Source of the DNA: Aequitasia sp047973235
Lineage (GTDB): Bacteria > Bacillota > Clostridia > Lachnospirales > Lachnospiraceae
DNA: 25,289 nt
Assembly: GCA_047973235.1 (NCBI GenBank)
Contig: JBKEBP010000049.1
Coordinates: 1 to 25,289, forward strand
Direction of reading: 5' to 3'
Shown here: positions 1 to 8,515 of the stretch, in pieces
Layout of the letters: each line of letters starts with the position of its first letter
Position numbering within the stretch: the first letter of the stretch is position 1
The notes under the pieces: generated by a model
The model's input: the letters and a program-made list of their open reading frames with translations, nothing else
Database searches by the model: none
Told to the model about the DNA's origin: nothing
Program-made: the position numbers and the translations under genes

Positions 1-1
1 T

Positions 2-1168
2 TTGTTTCATAATAATCTTATGAATATATTACAAGAGATTATTAAAGACAATTATGAAAAAATGTTATATTTACTGCGTCCTCGTAAATCTGTCATTGAA
101 AATGTAGACAGAATGATTCACTGTGGGGACCCTGCTTTCGGAGGCGCTATGTATGGCTGTTCAGACTGCGGCACTCTTAAGTTTGTCCCTTTTCGTTGCC
201 ATAGCAGATTCTGCCCTACTTGTGGCACAAAATACTCCATTGACCGCACTACCTCCATGTCTTTTAAAATCCTAAACGTCCAGCATCGTCACTGTGTTTT
301 TACCATTGATGACGCTTTGCGTCACTTTTTTCTTGAAGACCGTTCCCTTTTGGGCTGTCTTTTTTCTGCTGTTCGCAGTGTTATTCTTCGTATGTTCCAT
401 AAATCTAACAAATCTGAAAAGTTCACTCCTGGCTTTATCTGTGTTCTGCATACCTTTGGCAGGGATTTGAAATGGAATCCTCATATCCATTGTCTGATTT
501 CCGAAGGCGGTGTTGGTAAAAGCGGCCTCTGGAGAAAAATAGATCATTTCAACTATAAACTTCTCCGTGATTCTTTCCAGACTGCTCTACTAAACCAGCT
601 TCAAGACAAGCTTGGTGATTCCTTTAAAAAAGTGAAGGCACAATGCTACAAAAACCATAAAGATGGTTTCTATGTTTATGCAAAGCCAAACAAATGTGAC
701 CCTAAAGTTGTAACAAAGTATATTGGCCGGTATCTTGGTAGACCTGTAATTGCAACCTCCCGTATTGATAAGTACGATGGTGAAAATGTCACTTTTCATT
801 ATAACCGTCATGAAGATGATGAATACGTTGAAGAAACCGTTCCCGTTCTTGATTTTATTGAGCGTTTAATTCAACACATCCCCGAAAAGAACTTCAAACA
901 GATTCGATATTACGGGATATACGCAAGACACCTCAGCTCAGACAAAAAGCTTCAGCGTGCCATTCCAAAAGAAAAACAGTCTGTTATTCTTTCTTTCAAT
1001 CGCTGGCGTGACTGCATCTTATCTTCTTTTGGATATGATCCTCTTAAGTGTCCTAATTGTGGACATACCATGTTATTTCAGGATCTATACTTTAAACATC
1101 AGCATGTTTCTCTGAATGAATTATACGAAAGGGCAATGGGCAAATATCATTGTCGTGCACCTGCATAA
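2..1168 (+). CDS. IS91-family transposase (Y2/HUH rolling-circle type)
   Basis: The protein carries out single-strand cleavage and rolling-circle transposition of the IS. An N-terminal zinc-binding region has Cys pairs (CSDCG near residue 53 and CPTCG near residue 72, numbering from codon 2). The HUH metal motif is seen as NPHIHCL near residue 160, followed by a paired-tyrosine motif (KYIGRYLGRP) near residue 240. A second Cys pair, CPNCG, lies near the C-terminus. Length of about 385 residues fits the family. The first in-frame ATG is at 20, but the frame is open to the window edge, so the true start may be outside. It is followed by a 59-aa ORF seen with such elements and then a terminator. 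Confidence 0.9.
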   Translation: MFHNNLMNILQEIIKDNYEKMLYLLRPRKSVIENVDRMIHCGDPAFGGAMYGCSDCGTLKFVPFRCHSRFCPTCGTKYSIDRTTSMSFKILNVQHRHCVFTIDDALRHFFLEDRSLLGCLFSAVRSVILRMFHKSNKSEKFTPGFICVLHTFGRDLKWNPHIHCLISEGGVGKSGLWRKIDHFNYKLLRDSFQTALLNQLQDKLGDSFKKVKAQCYKNHKDGFYVYAKPNKCDPKVVTKYIGRYLGRPVIATSRIDKYDGENVTFHYNRHEDDEYVEETVPVLDFIERLIQHIPEKNFKQIRYYGIYARHLSSDKKLQRAIPKEKQSVILSFNRWRDCILSSFGYDPLKCPNCGHTMLFQDLYFKHQHVSLNELYERAMGKYHCRAPA

Positions 1169-1226
1169 TGCTTTTACAGTTACCTCCACCTGTGATAAGA
1201 TATGTCTAAAAACGGAGGACATTTCA

Positions 1227-1406
1227 ATGTCAAAACATTCAGAAGAACTCAGAAACAAATACATCCAGAATCCGCCAGAAGGCATGTCTGCTGATGACAT
1301 CCGCTCAATGAGCGAAGAAGACCTTCTTGATATGGATTATTTTCTACATGAAGACGATGACTTATTTGAAGATGAAGTTGGAGCCGAAGGCTTCTACATC
1401 TTTTAA
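1227..1406 (+). CDS. small acidic IS-associated hypothetical protein (59 aa)
   Basis: The ORF starts at ATG 1227, 8 bases after a clear AACGGAGGAC ribosome binding site. The reading frame is open further upstream, but that part overlaps the transposase 3' end and has no ribosome binding site. The product is very acidic, with a DEDLL/HEDDD-rich C-terminal half ending in GFYIF and no membrane segment. It lies 58 bases after the transposase stop and before the terminator at 1428, so it is probably co-transcribed with it. I do not know its function; a role as a transposase accessory protein is inferred only from position. Confidence 0.7.
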   Translation: MSKHSEELRNKYIQNPPEGMSADDIRSMSEEDLLDMDYFLHEDDDLFEDEVGAEGFYIF

Positions 1407-1427
1407 ATGAATCAACGTTTGTTTACT

Positions 1428-1453
1428 ATGCCCGCACATAGGCGGGCATTTTA
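1428..1453 (+). terminator. intrinsic terminator of the IS transposase operon
   Basis: A perfect 8-bp stem (ATGCCCGC, 1428-1435, with GCGGGCAT, 1442-1449) has a 6-base loop and runs into a short T run. It lies 21 bases after the stop of the small IS ORF. Confidence 0.75.
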
Positions 1454-1459
1454 ATTCTG

Positions 1460-1481
1460 AATTCCTCCAGAAGGAGGAATT
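1460..1481. repeat. 9-bp hairpin at probable IS91-like right end
   Basis: AATTCCTCC (1460-1468) and GGAGGAATT (1473-1481) form a perfect 9-bp stem with a 4-base loop, with no T run on either side. It sits between the IS terminator and the terminator of the adjacent operon. Subterminal hairpins are typical of the ends of IS91-type elements, so it may be part of the initiation end; that is inference. Confidence 0.45.
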
Positions 1482-1492
1482 TCCTATAAAGT

Positions 1493-1523
1493 AAAAAAGC
1501 GACTTCACTTCCGTGATGCCGCT
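1493..1523 (-). terminator. intrinsic terminator of the GH115-like/kinase/regulator operon
   Basis: On the minus strand an 11-bp stem (1513-1523 with 1498-1508; one A-A mismatch, one G-T pair) with a GGAA-type loop is followed by six T residues (complement of 1493-1498). It begins 10 bases after the response-regulator stop codon. Its integrity limits how far the IS element can extend to the right. Confidence 0.8.
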
Positions 1524-1532
1524 AATGCAGTA

Positions 1533-2978
1533 CTAGAACAGCTCCCGATATTCTGATACGGTCTGCCCAAAATATTTTTTAAAAACCTTTCTAAAATAGC
1601 GTCCGTCTTCATGGAAACCAGTAAAATAAGCCAGCTCCGAAACCGGACAATTTTTGTTATAGTTAAGCATTTTCCGTGCTGTTTCCATCCTGATTTTACA
1701 CAAAAAGTCCGACATCTTCTGCCCCATGTTCGATTTAAACAAGCGGGCCAGATAATCCTCATTGATGTATAAGACTTCCTTTGCCAGCCACTGAATCGAC
1801 ATCTGACTATCAGCAGAATAATAATAAATCAGCAGTAATACCCTCTCAATTTTTAGTTCTCCTGCGGTCAGGCAGATTCCCGATTTATCCTTAATACAGA
1901 GCATCACCGCTTCAAAAAGCTCCTGTTCATTCAGCTTATTCCGGCATCTTTGGTATTCCTCGTCCTTCCCATAGCAAAGCACCATGATCTTAATATAGCC
2001 CGCTGTCATTTCTTCCAAATTTAAATTCATCAGCCGGAATAAAACACCAATGAAATGGTATTCCAGCAGCAGCTCATTAAAACTGGTAAGCTGCTGTAGC
2101 TTACGGACATTCGTACAGTTGATTACTGCATCTATTTTATCGTCTTCTATTTCCAGCCGTCGTTTCGCCTGCTGACACATTTGATAAACATCCCGCAAGC
2201 TTCCCTTGTCACTGATTGCATATTGTAATTCAATTCGAAAAATCTTATAAAACTGCTGTCTGACTTCTCTGGTCACCCGCTCCAGCTTCATGGTTCGTTC
2301 AATCTGAAGCAAAAACACAACATATTCCTGAAGCTCTGCTTTCATCAAAATATTCTGCTTATCCATCAATTCCTCAAAGATATTCTCGACAACAAAGGCA
2401 CTCAGGTGGCTTTCTATATAATCCCCCCGAAATACCAGCAAAAACAGCTCTTTCTCCGAAATAATGCAGGCTTTTTCATAAAACGCAATTTCGTCAGCTT
2501 TCATATATCGCTGGGTCAGGGCACTTTTAAAAAACTGAAGCTTCGCCCGCGGCAGCATTTTAAGCACATCTGCATTTTGCCGCTGCTCCTTCATATCTTC
2601 CCGTTCCTGCAGCTCTGATATGACTTTCCCCAGAACCTTCGTTAATTTCTCCTCATCGCAGGGCTTTAAAACATAATATTTCACCCCCAGCTGCATCGCC
2701 TGGCTGGTATATTCATAATCGCCATATCCGGAAAACACCACATAGATGGCATCCTGAAATTCCTTGATCGCTTCCTCAATCATCTCAATCCCATTCATCA
2801 GCGGCATCTTGACATCAGTCAAAACAATATTCGGGGTCGTATTTCTGACTACCTCCAACCCTTCAAGACCATTCCTCGCTTCACCAACAATCTCAATCCC
2901 ATGTTTCGCCCAGTCAATAAATTTGATAACACCTTCCCGCTCTACCTTTTCATCATCAACAACTACCATTCTATACAT
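1533..2978 (-). CDS. YesN-type response regulator, receiver plus AraC DNA-binding domain
   Basis: This 481-residue regulator has an N-terminal receiver domain (about 1-120) with acidic pocket D8-D9, phospho-acceptor D55 (in LTDVKMP) and K105 (in VLKPCDE). A helical linker follows, then a C-terminal AraC-type helix-turn-helix (about 385-481) ending near QTVSEYRE. The start chosen is ATG 2978, about 7 bases after a GGAGGG site. It overlaps the kinase stop by 8 bp (ATGTATAG), so the two are translationally coupled. The partner kinase should phosphorylate it and it should activate sugar-uptake genes, probably nearby. A terminator follows at 1493-1523. Confidence 0.92.
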   Translation of the reverse strand: MYRMVVVDDEKVEREGVIKFIDWAKHGIEIVGEARNGLEGLEVVRNTTPNIVLTDVKMPLMNGIEMIEEAIKEFQDAIYVVFSGYGDYEYTSQAMQLGVKYYVLKPCDEEKLTKVLGKVISELQEREDMKEQRQNADVLKMLPRAKLQFFKSALTQRYMKADEIAFYEKACIISEKELFLLVFRGDYIESHLSAFVVENIFEELMDKQNILMKAELQEYVVFLLQIERTMKLERVTREVRQQFYKIFRIELQYAISDKGSLRDVYQMCQQAKRRLEIEDDKIDAVINCTNVRKLQQLTSFNELLLEYHFIGVLFRLMNLNLEEMTAGYIKIMVLCYGKDEEYQRCRNKLNEQELFEAVMLCIKDKSGICLTAGELKIERVLLLIYYYSADSQMSIQWLAKEVLYINEDYLARLFKSNMGQKMSDFLCKIRMETARKMLNYNKNCPVSELAYFTGFHEDGRYFRKVFKKYFGQTVSEYRELF

Positions 2979-4740
2979 GATAATCCCTCCACCCCCACGG
3001 TATCTCAATGGTTACGACAGTGCCCCAATGCTCCCTGCTTTCAATAATGAACTGATACTGTTTGCCAAAAAGCAGCTCCAGCCGCTGGTTGATATTCTTA
3101 AGCCCAATGCCATTCCCCTTGGGCTGCATCTCAAATTTCCTCACTTTTTCCAACATTTCAGCATTCATCCCCGGGCCATTATCAGATACCTGTATTCTGA
3201 CCCACTCACCATCACGGAATACCCGGACCTTGATTACACAAGTCTTAGCCATCACCTCGACACCATATTGAATTGCATTTTCAACCAGGGGCTGAAAAGA
3301 AAGACGCGGCACCGGCTCCAGCAGTAGATCGTCATCAGCCTCCAGGATAAACTCCGCCCTCTCATCATAGCGGATCTTCTGGATATAAATATAATTCTTA
3401 AGCAGCTCCATCTCTTCCGCAATTGTTGCCAGCGGTTCTTCCCGGAATGACGCCCGCAGCTGACTGCCTAATGCCGTCAGCATCTTCTGGGCCTCTTCAC
3501 TTCGCCCGGCTTTTATCATCCAGCCCACAGCGTTTAAATTATTATACAGAAAATGGGGGTTAATCTGAGCCTGGAGAGCTTTATAGCGGGTATCCATTAC
3601 CGTTAACTGCTTCTCATAATTTTCCCTGATCAGGACCATAATCTGATCCAGCATAATCTGGAACTCTTCGCTCAGCAGCCCCACCTCATCATGAGTCTCC
3701 ACCGGAATCAGAATACTTTTCGCCATTTCAAAATCACCTTGCTCCACAATCCGCATAGACTCTGCCAAATTCGTCAGGGGCAGGGTTATCACCCGGCAGA
3801 TCTTACGCAGCAGCAACGCAAACAGCACAAACAACACAACTGCTGAGCCAATCAAAATACGGTTTGTAAAAATAATCATCTGATAAATACTCTCATAGGT
3901 TGATTCATTGACAAAATACCAACCGCAGCTCTCTGCCCACAAATAACTGCGAAAGTATTTTATCCCATTTTTATTGATAATTTCATAACCACTGTTACCA
4001 CTGAGCTCTATTACTTCACGAAACAACTCATCATTATTGCTGTATATAATCGTGTCATCAGTAAATACGCAGATATTATTTTCAGCTCCGCTCAGGGAGC
4101 TGATGTTTTCCTCAATAATCCCCTTGATATCATAAGTGACAATCAAGGTTCCCATATATTCCAGCGTCAGGTCAATCCGGTTGCGGATATCCCGCCCGGA
4201 CAGTACGTAAGGAAACTCATCTGACGGACTGATAGATACATAAGCCCCATTCCCGGTGGCAGTCAGCTTCAGAATGTCGTCATACATTTCTCCGGGAATA
4301 TCGTCGCCACCATTGCGGATTTCATATTTAATACCTTGCTTATTATCATAGATGATACCGGTAATCGTATGATCCCGGATCGACTCCACATTCATCTTAT
4401 CAGTAAAGCTGGACATGGCTGCCCACTTAACCTGTTTATCAGTAACCGAATGCATCTCTGCCAGCTGCCGCTGAAGCTCCCGGTCCATTGCGATCTCAAA
4501 TGTCAGCGTCTCCACTGCACTCATCTCATTTTCCACAATCCGGGCAAAATACTCTAATTCCAAAACAGAACGCTCATACAGCTTTTCATCATAAATCTTC
4601 TGGGTCACCTGCATGGCAAACAGGCAGAACACGGTCATGCTCCCCAGTGCCAGCAGGCAGATAATCATCATCTTCTGCTGGAGACTATAATTTTTGTAAT
4701 CGAACCACTTCTTCCTCAAAGTATCTTTCCCGTTTTGCAT
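2971..4740 (-). CDS. YesM-type sensor histidine kinase
   Basis: This 589-residue membrane kinase has TM1 at about 24-43, a large extracytoplasmic sensor region (about 45-285), TM2 at about 287-311, a HAMP linker (about 312-370), and a His-kinase domain with the phospho-accepting H396 in QINPHFLYN. The ATPase domain has N488 (LVENAIQYG), DNGPG at 520-524 and GNGIGLKN at 542-549, so all kinase boxes are present. The start codon abuts the stop of the upstream glycosidase (TAAATG), with a GAAGGAAG site inside that gene's end. Kinases of this group sense extracellular carbohydrates or binding proteins; the ligand here is unknown. Confidence 0.92.
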   Translation of the reverse strand: MQNGKDTLRKKWFDYKNYSLQQKMMIICLLALGSMTVFCLFAMQVTQKIYDEKLYERSVLELEYFARIVENEMSAVETLTFEIAMDRELQRQLAEMHSVTDKQVKWAAMSSFTDKMNVESIRDHTITGIIYDNKQGIKYEIRNGGDDIPGEMYDDILKLTATGNGAYVSISPSDEFPYVLSGRDIRNRIDLTLEYMGTLIVTYDIKGIIEENISSLSGAENNICVFTDDTIIYSNNDELFREVIELSGNSGYEIINKNGIKYFRSYLWAESCGWYFVNESTYESIYQMIIFTNRILIGSAVVLFVLFALLLRKICRVITLPLTNLAESMRIVEQGDFEMAKSILIPVETHDEVGLLSEEFQIMLDQIMVLIRENYEKQLTVMDTRYKALQAQINPHFLYNNLNAVGWMIKAGRSEEAQKMLTALGSQLRASFREEPLATIAEEMELLKNYIYIQKIRYDERAEFILEADDDLLLEPVPRLSFQPLVENAIQYGVEVMAKTCVIKVRVFRDGEWVRIQVSDNGPGMNAEMLEKVRKFEMQPKGNGIGLKNINQRLELLFGKQYQFIIESREHWGTVVTIEIPWGWRDYHV

Positions 4741-6735
4741 TTAATCTTCCTTCATCGCCTGATATAATTCCCAATCGGTCATATGGTTATCCGTAACCAA
4801 CAGCAGATATACCCCCTGATCCTCTTTCGGATAGCAATATTCATGATACCATTTATCGTGTCTGACATTATCACCCAGTTCGCGAATCACGCTCATCATC
4901 TTCCGAACCATATAGGCTGTGTGCTTCACATCGGCAAAACAATCATTTAAATAAAAATCATGCCAGACACCATACTCAGCCGCCCGCATCTGTGAATCCG
5001 CAAAATCAAAGCACTCGCTGCTCTCACCAAACAAGACAAAGGAGTTTCTGTAATCCTTCTGACTACAAAGAGCATAAGCGTCACCAAACAGCACCACCCC
5101 TTTGGCACAGAAATAATGAAGCTTCGTCTGCAGCAGTAATGTCGTATCAAACAGACGTTTCAAATCTCCGGTAAGTCCATAGCTGACCTCTTCACAGCGG
5201 CAATAAAATGCTTCCAATTTATCAATCCCAGCCCGGCACAAATCACAGACAATTCTGGTCTGTTCTTCCAAGCTTCCCTCTCCGGCAATCCAGTACAGGC
5301 ATTCAGCATTCTGGCTTTTATCAGCCAGAAATTGATTGACAATAATTCTTAAATTTTCGGTATAGTACTGCTCACCCATGTGCTCATCCTCATGCTCGCC
5401 ATAAGGTATCATGGCTTCCTGATACTGCTGATAGCATTCGGCAACCTGCTCCATCCCATTATAATATTCCACCGCAAATTCCCGGCTGTGAACGGCATCG
5501 GTAATCTCCCGGCCAAACCATTTTTTCTTTACCGCATCCAGATAATAGACATGAGGTCTGACATTGGAGCAATTAATCATCCAGAAATCATCTCCGCCAC
5601 TCTCCAAAACCGCCGTCAGCTCCTGGTCAACGAAAGACACGGAATTCGGCAGCATGGTGAGGTGATTGGCGGCCTGTAAATCATAAAAGGAAACATGATA
5701 ATAGATTCCCTGTGCTCCCTGGTCATCCGGATCCGGCATAGAAGAAACCCTGACATTATGGTTATCACGGCGTCTGGTTACCATTTTGCCAAAGCCATTG
5801 TCTGCCCGTACCTTTATAATATCCTGCTCCAATTCAATATAACCCTGCTCATACAGTTCCATGATTTCTCCGTAGAGATTGGTGCAAAAAACCGGATGTT
5901 CCACATGTTTTTTTACAATATCACACTGTTTCCTGATAATATCACTGATTAATTTCCCCTGTTTTTCAGGGGTATCGAATTGCCCGCTAGTATCATTCAT
6001 CCAGAAAGGCATATCTCCCTGCCCCCGGAAACATAGATTCCAGATGACCCTGTAATCTTTTTGTTCCAGAACCGCCTCTTCCCACAATTGGTAAAACAGC
6101 TCGGTTTGTTCCATAAAATTAGGTTCCACATCCGGATAAGCCCGAACAAACATCTCCGCTCCCAGCGGTTCGGCATGATGATGAGTAATCCACAACCCCA
6201 TATCAGAAGCTAACTGCCGGTTCTCACGGGACAGCTTATCAGTGCCCGGAATTGCCATATTCCCACCACAACGAAGTAAAGCTTCAAAAGCCATCCTCCA
6301 GCCATCCTTGTCACGCAAGTTGTACTTCCATTTAAGCATTAACACCTCATCATTATAAAACCATCCCCGGAAAAGAACAACTGCTTTTTCAGACTGATAG
6401 TAAGTATTTTCGATTTCCACCCTTTCCTGCTTCGTGGGTTTTTGATCCATCCAGAACCAGAAAGGTTTAATCCCAAGGTAATGTTCGCTGATATACAGCA
6501 GGCTATAGACAAAACCCAAATCATCACCAGCGGTTATTTCAAGCGTTCCTCCGTCAACCGTTAATGTAAATTGCTCTTCCTCCATGAAACCCTCTTTTAA
6601 TAAAATGGATCCAGCCGAAACGGATGTTGTTTCAAATACCTTATCACGATCCCTTTCCAGCATTTGAATCGCATTTAAAGCAGGTTTTCTTGTTGTAGCT
6701 GCTACAATTTTAGTATTTCGATTAAATATGAACAT
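4741..6735 (-). CDS. divergent GH115-like glycoside hydrolase (664 aa), cytoplasmic
   Basis: The likely activity is removal of alpha-glucuronosyl-type side groups from imported oligosaccharides, though specificity is uncertain. The protein aligns by eye with the canonical GH115 in this window. FRGWFYNDE (122-130) matches FRGVFINDE; ENRQLASDMG (171-180) matches GNRRLAHEMG; FRGQGD (236-241) matches MRGIHD; YGEIMELYEQG (288-298) matches YKEVLEYYDHG; ADNGFG (311-316) matches NDNYGY; GIYYHVS (343-349) matches GLYYHSS. There is no signal peptide or membrane segment. It is shorter than typical GH115 (about 800-1000 aa) and lacks the C-terminal beta-sandwich. The start is ATG 6735 after AAGGAGGAGAGG; the frame is open another 39 codons upstream but without a ribosome site. 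It leads an operon with the kinase and regulator. Confidence 0.75.
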   Translation of the reverse strand: MFIFNRNTKIVAATTRKPALNAIQMLERDRDKVFETTSVSAGSILLKEGFMEEEQFTLTVDGGTLEITAGDDLGFVYSLLYISEHYLGIKPFWFWMDQKPTKQERVEIENTYYQSEKAVVLFRGWFYNDEVLMLKWKYNLRDKDGWRMAFEALLRCGGNMAIPGTDKLSRENRQLASDMGLWITHHHAEPLGAEMFVRAYPDVEPNFMEQTELFYQLWEEAVLEQKDYRVIWNLCFRGQGDMPFWMNDTSGQFDTPEKQGKLISDIIRKQCDIVKKHVEHPVFCTNLYGEIMELYEQGYIELEQDIIKVRADNGFGKMVTRRRDNHNVRVSSMPDPDDQGAQGIYYHVSFYDLQAANHLTMLPNSVSFVDQELTAVLESGGDDFWMINCSNVRPHVYYLDAVKKKWFGREITDAVHSREFAVEYYNGMEQVAECYQQYQEAMIPYGEHEDEHMGEQYYTENLRIIVNQFLADKSQNAECLYWIAGEGSLEEQTRIVCDLCRAGIDKLEAFYCRCEEVSYGLTGDLKRLFDTTLLLQTKLHYFCAKGVVLFGDAYALCSQKDYRNSFVLFGESSECFDFADSQMRAAEYGVWHDFYLNDCFADVKHTAYMVRKMMSVIRELGDNVRHDKWYHEYCYPKEDQGVYLLLVTDNHMTDWELYQAMKED

Positions 6736-6804
6736 AATATTCCTCTCCTCCTTCTTTCTTATTCCATCATAAACATAAGAAACAATCTTTTCTTTCTGAT
6801 TATT

Positions 6805-6843
6805 TGCAAAAACATTGCATATCTTGACTTTTTCGATTAAAAT
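6805..6843 (+). promoter_or_regulatory. candidate promoter and operator for the AraC-family gene
   Basis: TTGCAT (6815-6820) and TAAAAT (6838-6843, 5 of 6 consensus) are 17 bases apart and point at the AraC gene. An inverted repeat TGCAA-N5-TTGCA (6805-6819) overlaps the -35 box, a good position for autoregulation or for control of the divergent glycosidase/kinase operon. The -35 match is only 3 of 6. No convincing minus-strand promoter was found in this 140-bp divergent spacer. Confidence 0.4.
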
Positions 6844-6875
6844 AAAAATCAAATTACGAAAAGGTGGGCAACCGC

Positions 6876-7703
6876 ATGATGGAAGAAATCATCAATGAGT
6901 TTTATGACAAGAATCAGCATTATGGTTTTGATTATGTATATACCGTTGACTATGTGCCTGATAATAATTCCGTCACAAAATTTCATAATCATGATAACAG
7001 CTACGAAATATTTTTGTTCTTAAAAGGCGATGCAGAATTTCATATTGAAGGCAATGTTTATACCTTACATCCTCATGACATTTACATTGCCAGCCCCTTT
7101 GAGCTTCACCATAAGGAATTTCTTTCTTCTGCAAAATATGAACGGATTGTAATTAACATCAACCTCGATTTTTTTGAAAAGAACCGCTGTAAGAATTTGG
7201 AAGCAGCCTTTAAAAACCGAATCCCCGGGACCGAATGTCAGATTCCTGCCAGTATTGTGGACCAGGAAATGTATCATTTAATTATTAAGATGAACCGGTA
7301 TCTAAAAGAGGGAGCGTATAATATCGCCAATTGCGTCCTTTTAGAATTTCTTTACTTGCTAAATCATATTGAAAAGCCCCTTGCAACACCGGTTGTAGAA
7401 GATGAACGGATCAGAGATGTCCTTACATATATCAATGAACACCTTGCCGAACAGCTTACACTGGATCAACTATCCCAGCTGTTTTTTATGAATAAATATC
7501 ATCTTTGCCGGGTATTCAAAGAGATTACTGGCTATACAATCAATCAGTACATTAATACTAAAAGACTTCTACTGGTCCGTGAAATGGTGCAAAAGGGGCA
7601 ATCCCTGCTTACAGCCAGTATGAATGCAGGTTTTAATAGCTATGCACACTTTTATAAGATGCATAAGAAAGTGTTTGGCATCTCTCCCAAAATCATTAAA
7701 TGA
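6876..7703 (+). CDS. AraC-family transcriptional regulator with cupin sensor domain
   Basis: This 275-residue protein has an N-terminal AraC-binding cupin (about 30-95) with His-rich strands FHNHDNSYEIF and TLHPHDIYI, and a C-terminal double helix-turn-helix (about 180-275) with LSQLFFMNKYHLCRVFKE and NAGFNSYAHFYKMHKKVFG. The start is ATG 6876, 8 bases after AAAGGTGG; a GTG at 6864 overlaps that site and is less likely. It is transcribed away from the GH115-like operon across a 140-bp spacer, so it probably binds a sugar and controls that operon and itself. It runs convergently toward 7772; no clear terminator is visible in the 68-bp gap. Confidence 0.9.
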   Translation: MMEEIINEFYDKNQHYGFDYVYTVDYVPDNNSVTKFHNHDNSYEIFLFLKGDAEFHIEGNVYTLHPHDIYIASPFELHHKEFLSSAKYERIVININLDFFEKNRCKNLEAAFKNRIPGTECQIPASIVDQEMYHLIIKMNRYLKEGAYNIANCVLLEFLYLLNHIEKPLATPVVEDERIRDVLTYINEHLAEQLTLDQLSQLFFMNKYHLCRVFKEITGYTINQYINTKRLLLVREMVQKGQSLLTASMNAGFNSYAHFYKMHKKVFGISPKIIK

Positions 7704-7771
7704 TCATTCTATCATAATAGTAAATTATTACACTATCGGCAACCGATAAAACCATATCTAAATAAATCTAT

Positions 7772-8476
7772 TTACATATCCCACTGTGCATCAAGATGGG
7801 GCAACTCATCTGTTAAAGTTAGATATATGCGATCAATTTTCACCAATGCACTGCGTCCATATATTGATAATATATTCATTCCATTTTTAAAACTAACTTT
7901 TGTAAATAGATTCCAATGCCAAAGGTGAATATTTAAATAACGATAGCTAAAAAAACCATCCTGTATGTATTGTTGTTCCAATGGGATTATTTTTCCATTC
8001 ACCCCGATCCGTATTGCATCCTCCCCTCGATCATCATATTTTACGAAAAACCAAACATAATAATCACCAGAGGTTGAAATATTGATGACATAATTAAGAC
8101 TCGGTGCTTCCATTGGATTTTCCCAGAGAATTCCTGGTTTCTCATCAATAAACATACCAAGACCACTACCATTTGAAGTTGTAGTACCTAAATGCTCCCA
8201 TTCCCTTTTATGTGCACCTGATAATGCCGGACTATGATATGCATTTTCATTTTGTGCTAATACCAGCTCCGCTTCAATAGCAACTTTCCCACCTATTTCA
8301 ATAATTTTTTGATTCATCAAATAATCTGCAATAACATCCTTTGAACCATCTGTTTTTGTCTGGTAAGATGTTATACCTCGTTCTGTTTGGTTCCGGCGTA
8401 TTCCCCTTATCCATTCCTCACTACGATAATAATCTTTATCAGCAAAAAGTATAGAAGGAAGTGGTGTATCTGACAT
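7772..8476 (-). CDS. carbohydrate-binding-like beta-sandwich protein (234 aa), no catalytic domain
   Basis: I do not recognise a named family with certainty. Residues about 65-230 look like a galactose-binding/GH115 C-terminal type beta-sandwich: it opens with a GKVAIEAE strand, has LWENPMEAP and YYVWFFVKYDD, and ends with KIDRIYLTLTDELP. The first 60 residues (FADKDYYRSEEWIRGIRRN) resemble the tail of a larger enzyme. There is no signal peptide. A GAAAGGTGG site lies 12 bases before ATG 8476 and 9 bases before an in-frame TTG at 8479, either of which could be the start. The preceding GH115 fragment is in the same frame but separated by two TGA stops, so this could be a detached module or a true separate gene. 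Confidence 0.6.
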   Translation of the reverse strand: MSDTPLPSILFADKDYYRSEEWIRGIRRNQTERGITSYQTKTDGSKDVIADYLMNQKIIEIGGKVAIEAELVLAQNENAYHSPALSGAHKREWEHLGTTTSNGSGLGMFIDEKPGILWENPMEAPSLNYVINISTSGDYYVWFFVKYDDRGEDAIRIGVNGKIIPLEQQYIQDGFFSYRYLNIHLWHWNLFTKVSFKNGMNILSIYGRSALVKIDRIYLTLTDELPHLDAQWDM

Positions 8477-8515
8477 CAATCAGCCATACCACCTTTCACC
8501 ATCTATGCTGATTTT

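Larger units (their letters stand above)
1..1492 (+). mobile_element. IS91-family insertion element, left end outside window
   Basis: The segment holds an HUH/Y2 transposase gene, a small acidic ORF in the same direction, a terminator (1428-1453) and a 9-bp hairpin (1460-1481). The right boundary is inferred: the terminator of the neighbouring minus-strand operon starts at 1493 and looks intact, so the element should end between about 1481 and 1492. IS91-type elements move by a rolling-circle mechanism, lack long terminal inverted repeats and make no target duplication, so the exact end cannot be read from one copy. The left end is not in the window. Confidence 0.7.

Noticed and set aside
2764..3327. 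187-codon plus-strand open frame
   Set aside because: It lies wholly opposite the kinase and response regulator, whose domain motifs are clear; it is a shadow frame with low-complexity composition.
6805..6819. Inverted repeat as a CcpA catabolite-control site
   Set aside because: It lacks the central CG and the spacing of the known cre consensus.
6736..6852. 39-codon N-terminal extension of the GH115-like protein
   Set aside because: The AAGGAGGAGAGG site directly before ATG 6735 and the divergent promoter region argue against it.
7734..7748. 6-bp hairpin TATCGG-CAA-CCGATA between convergent genes
   Set aside because: There is no T run on either strand, so I do not call it a terminator.
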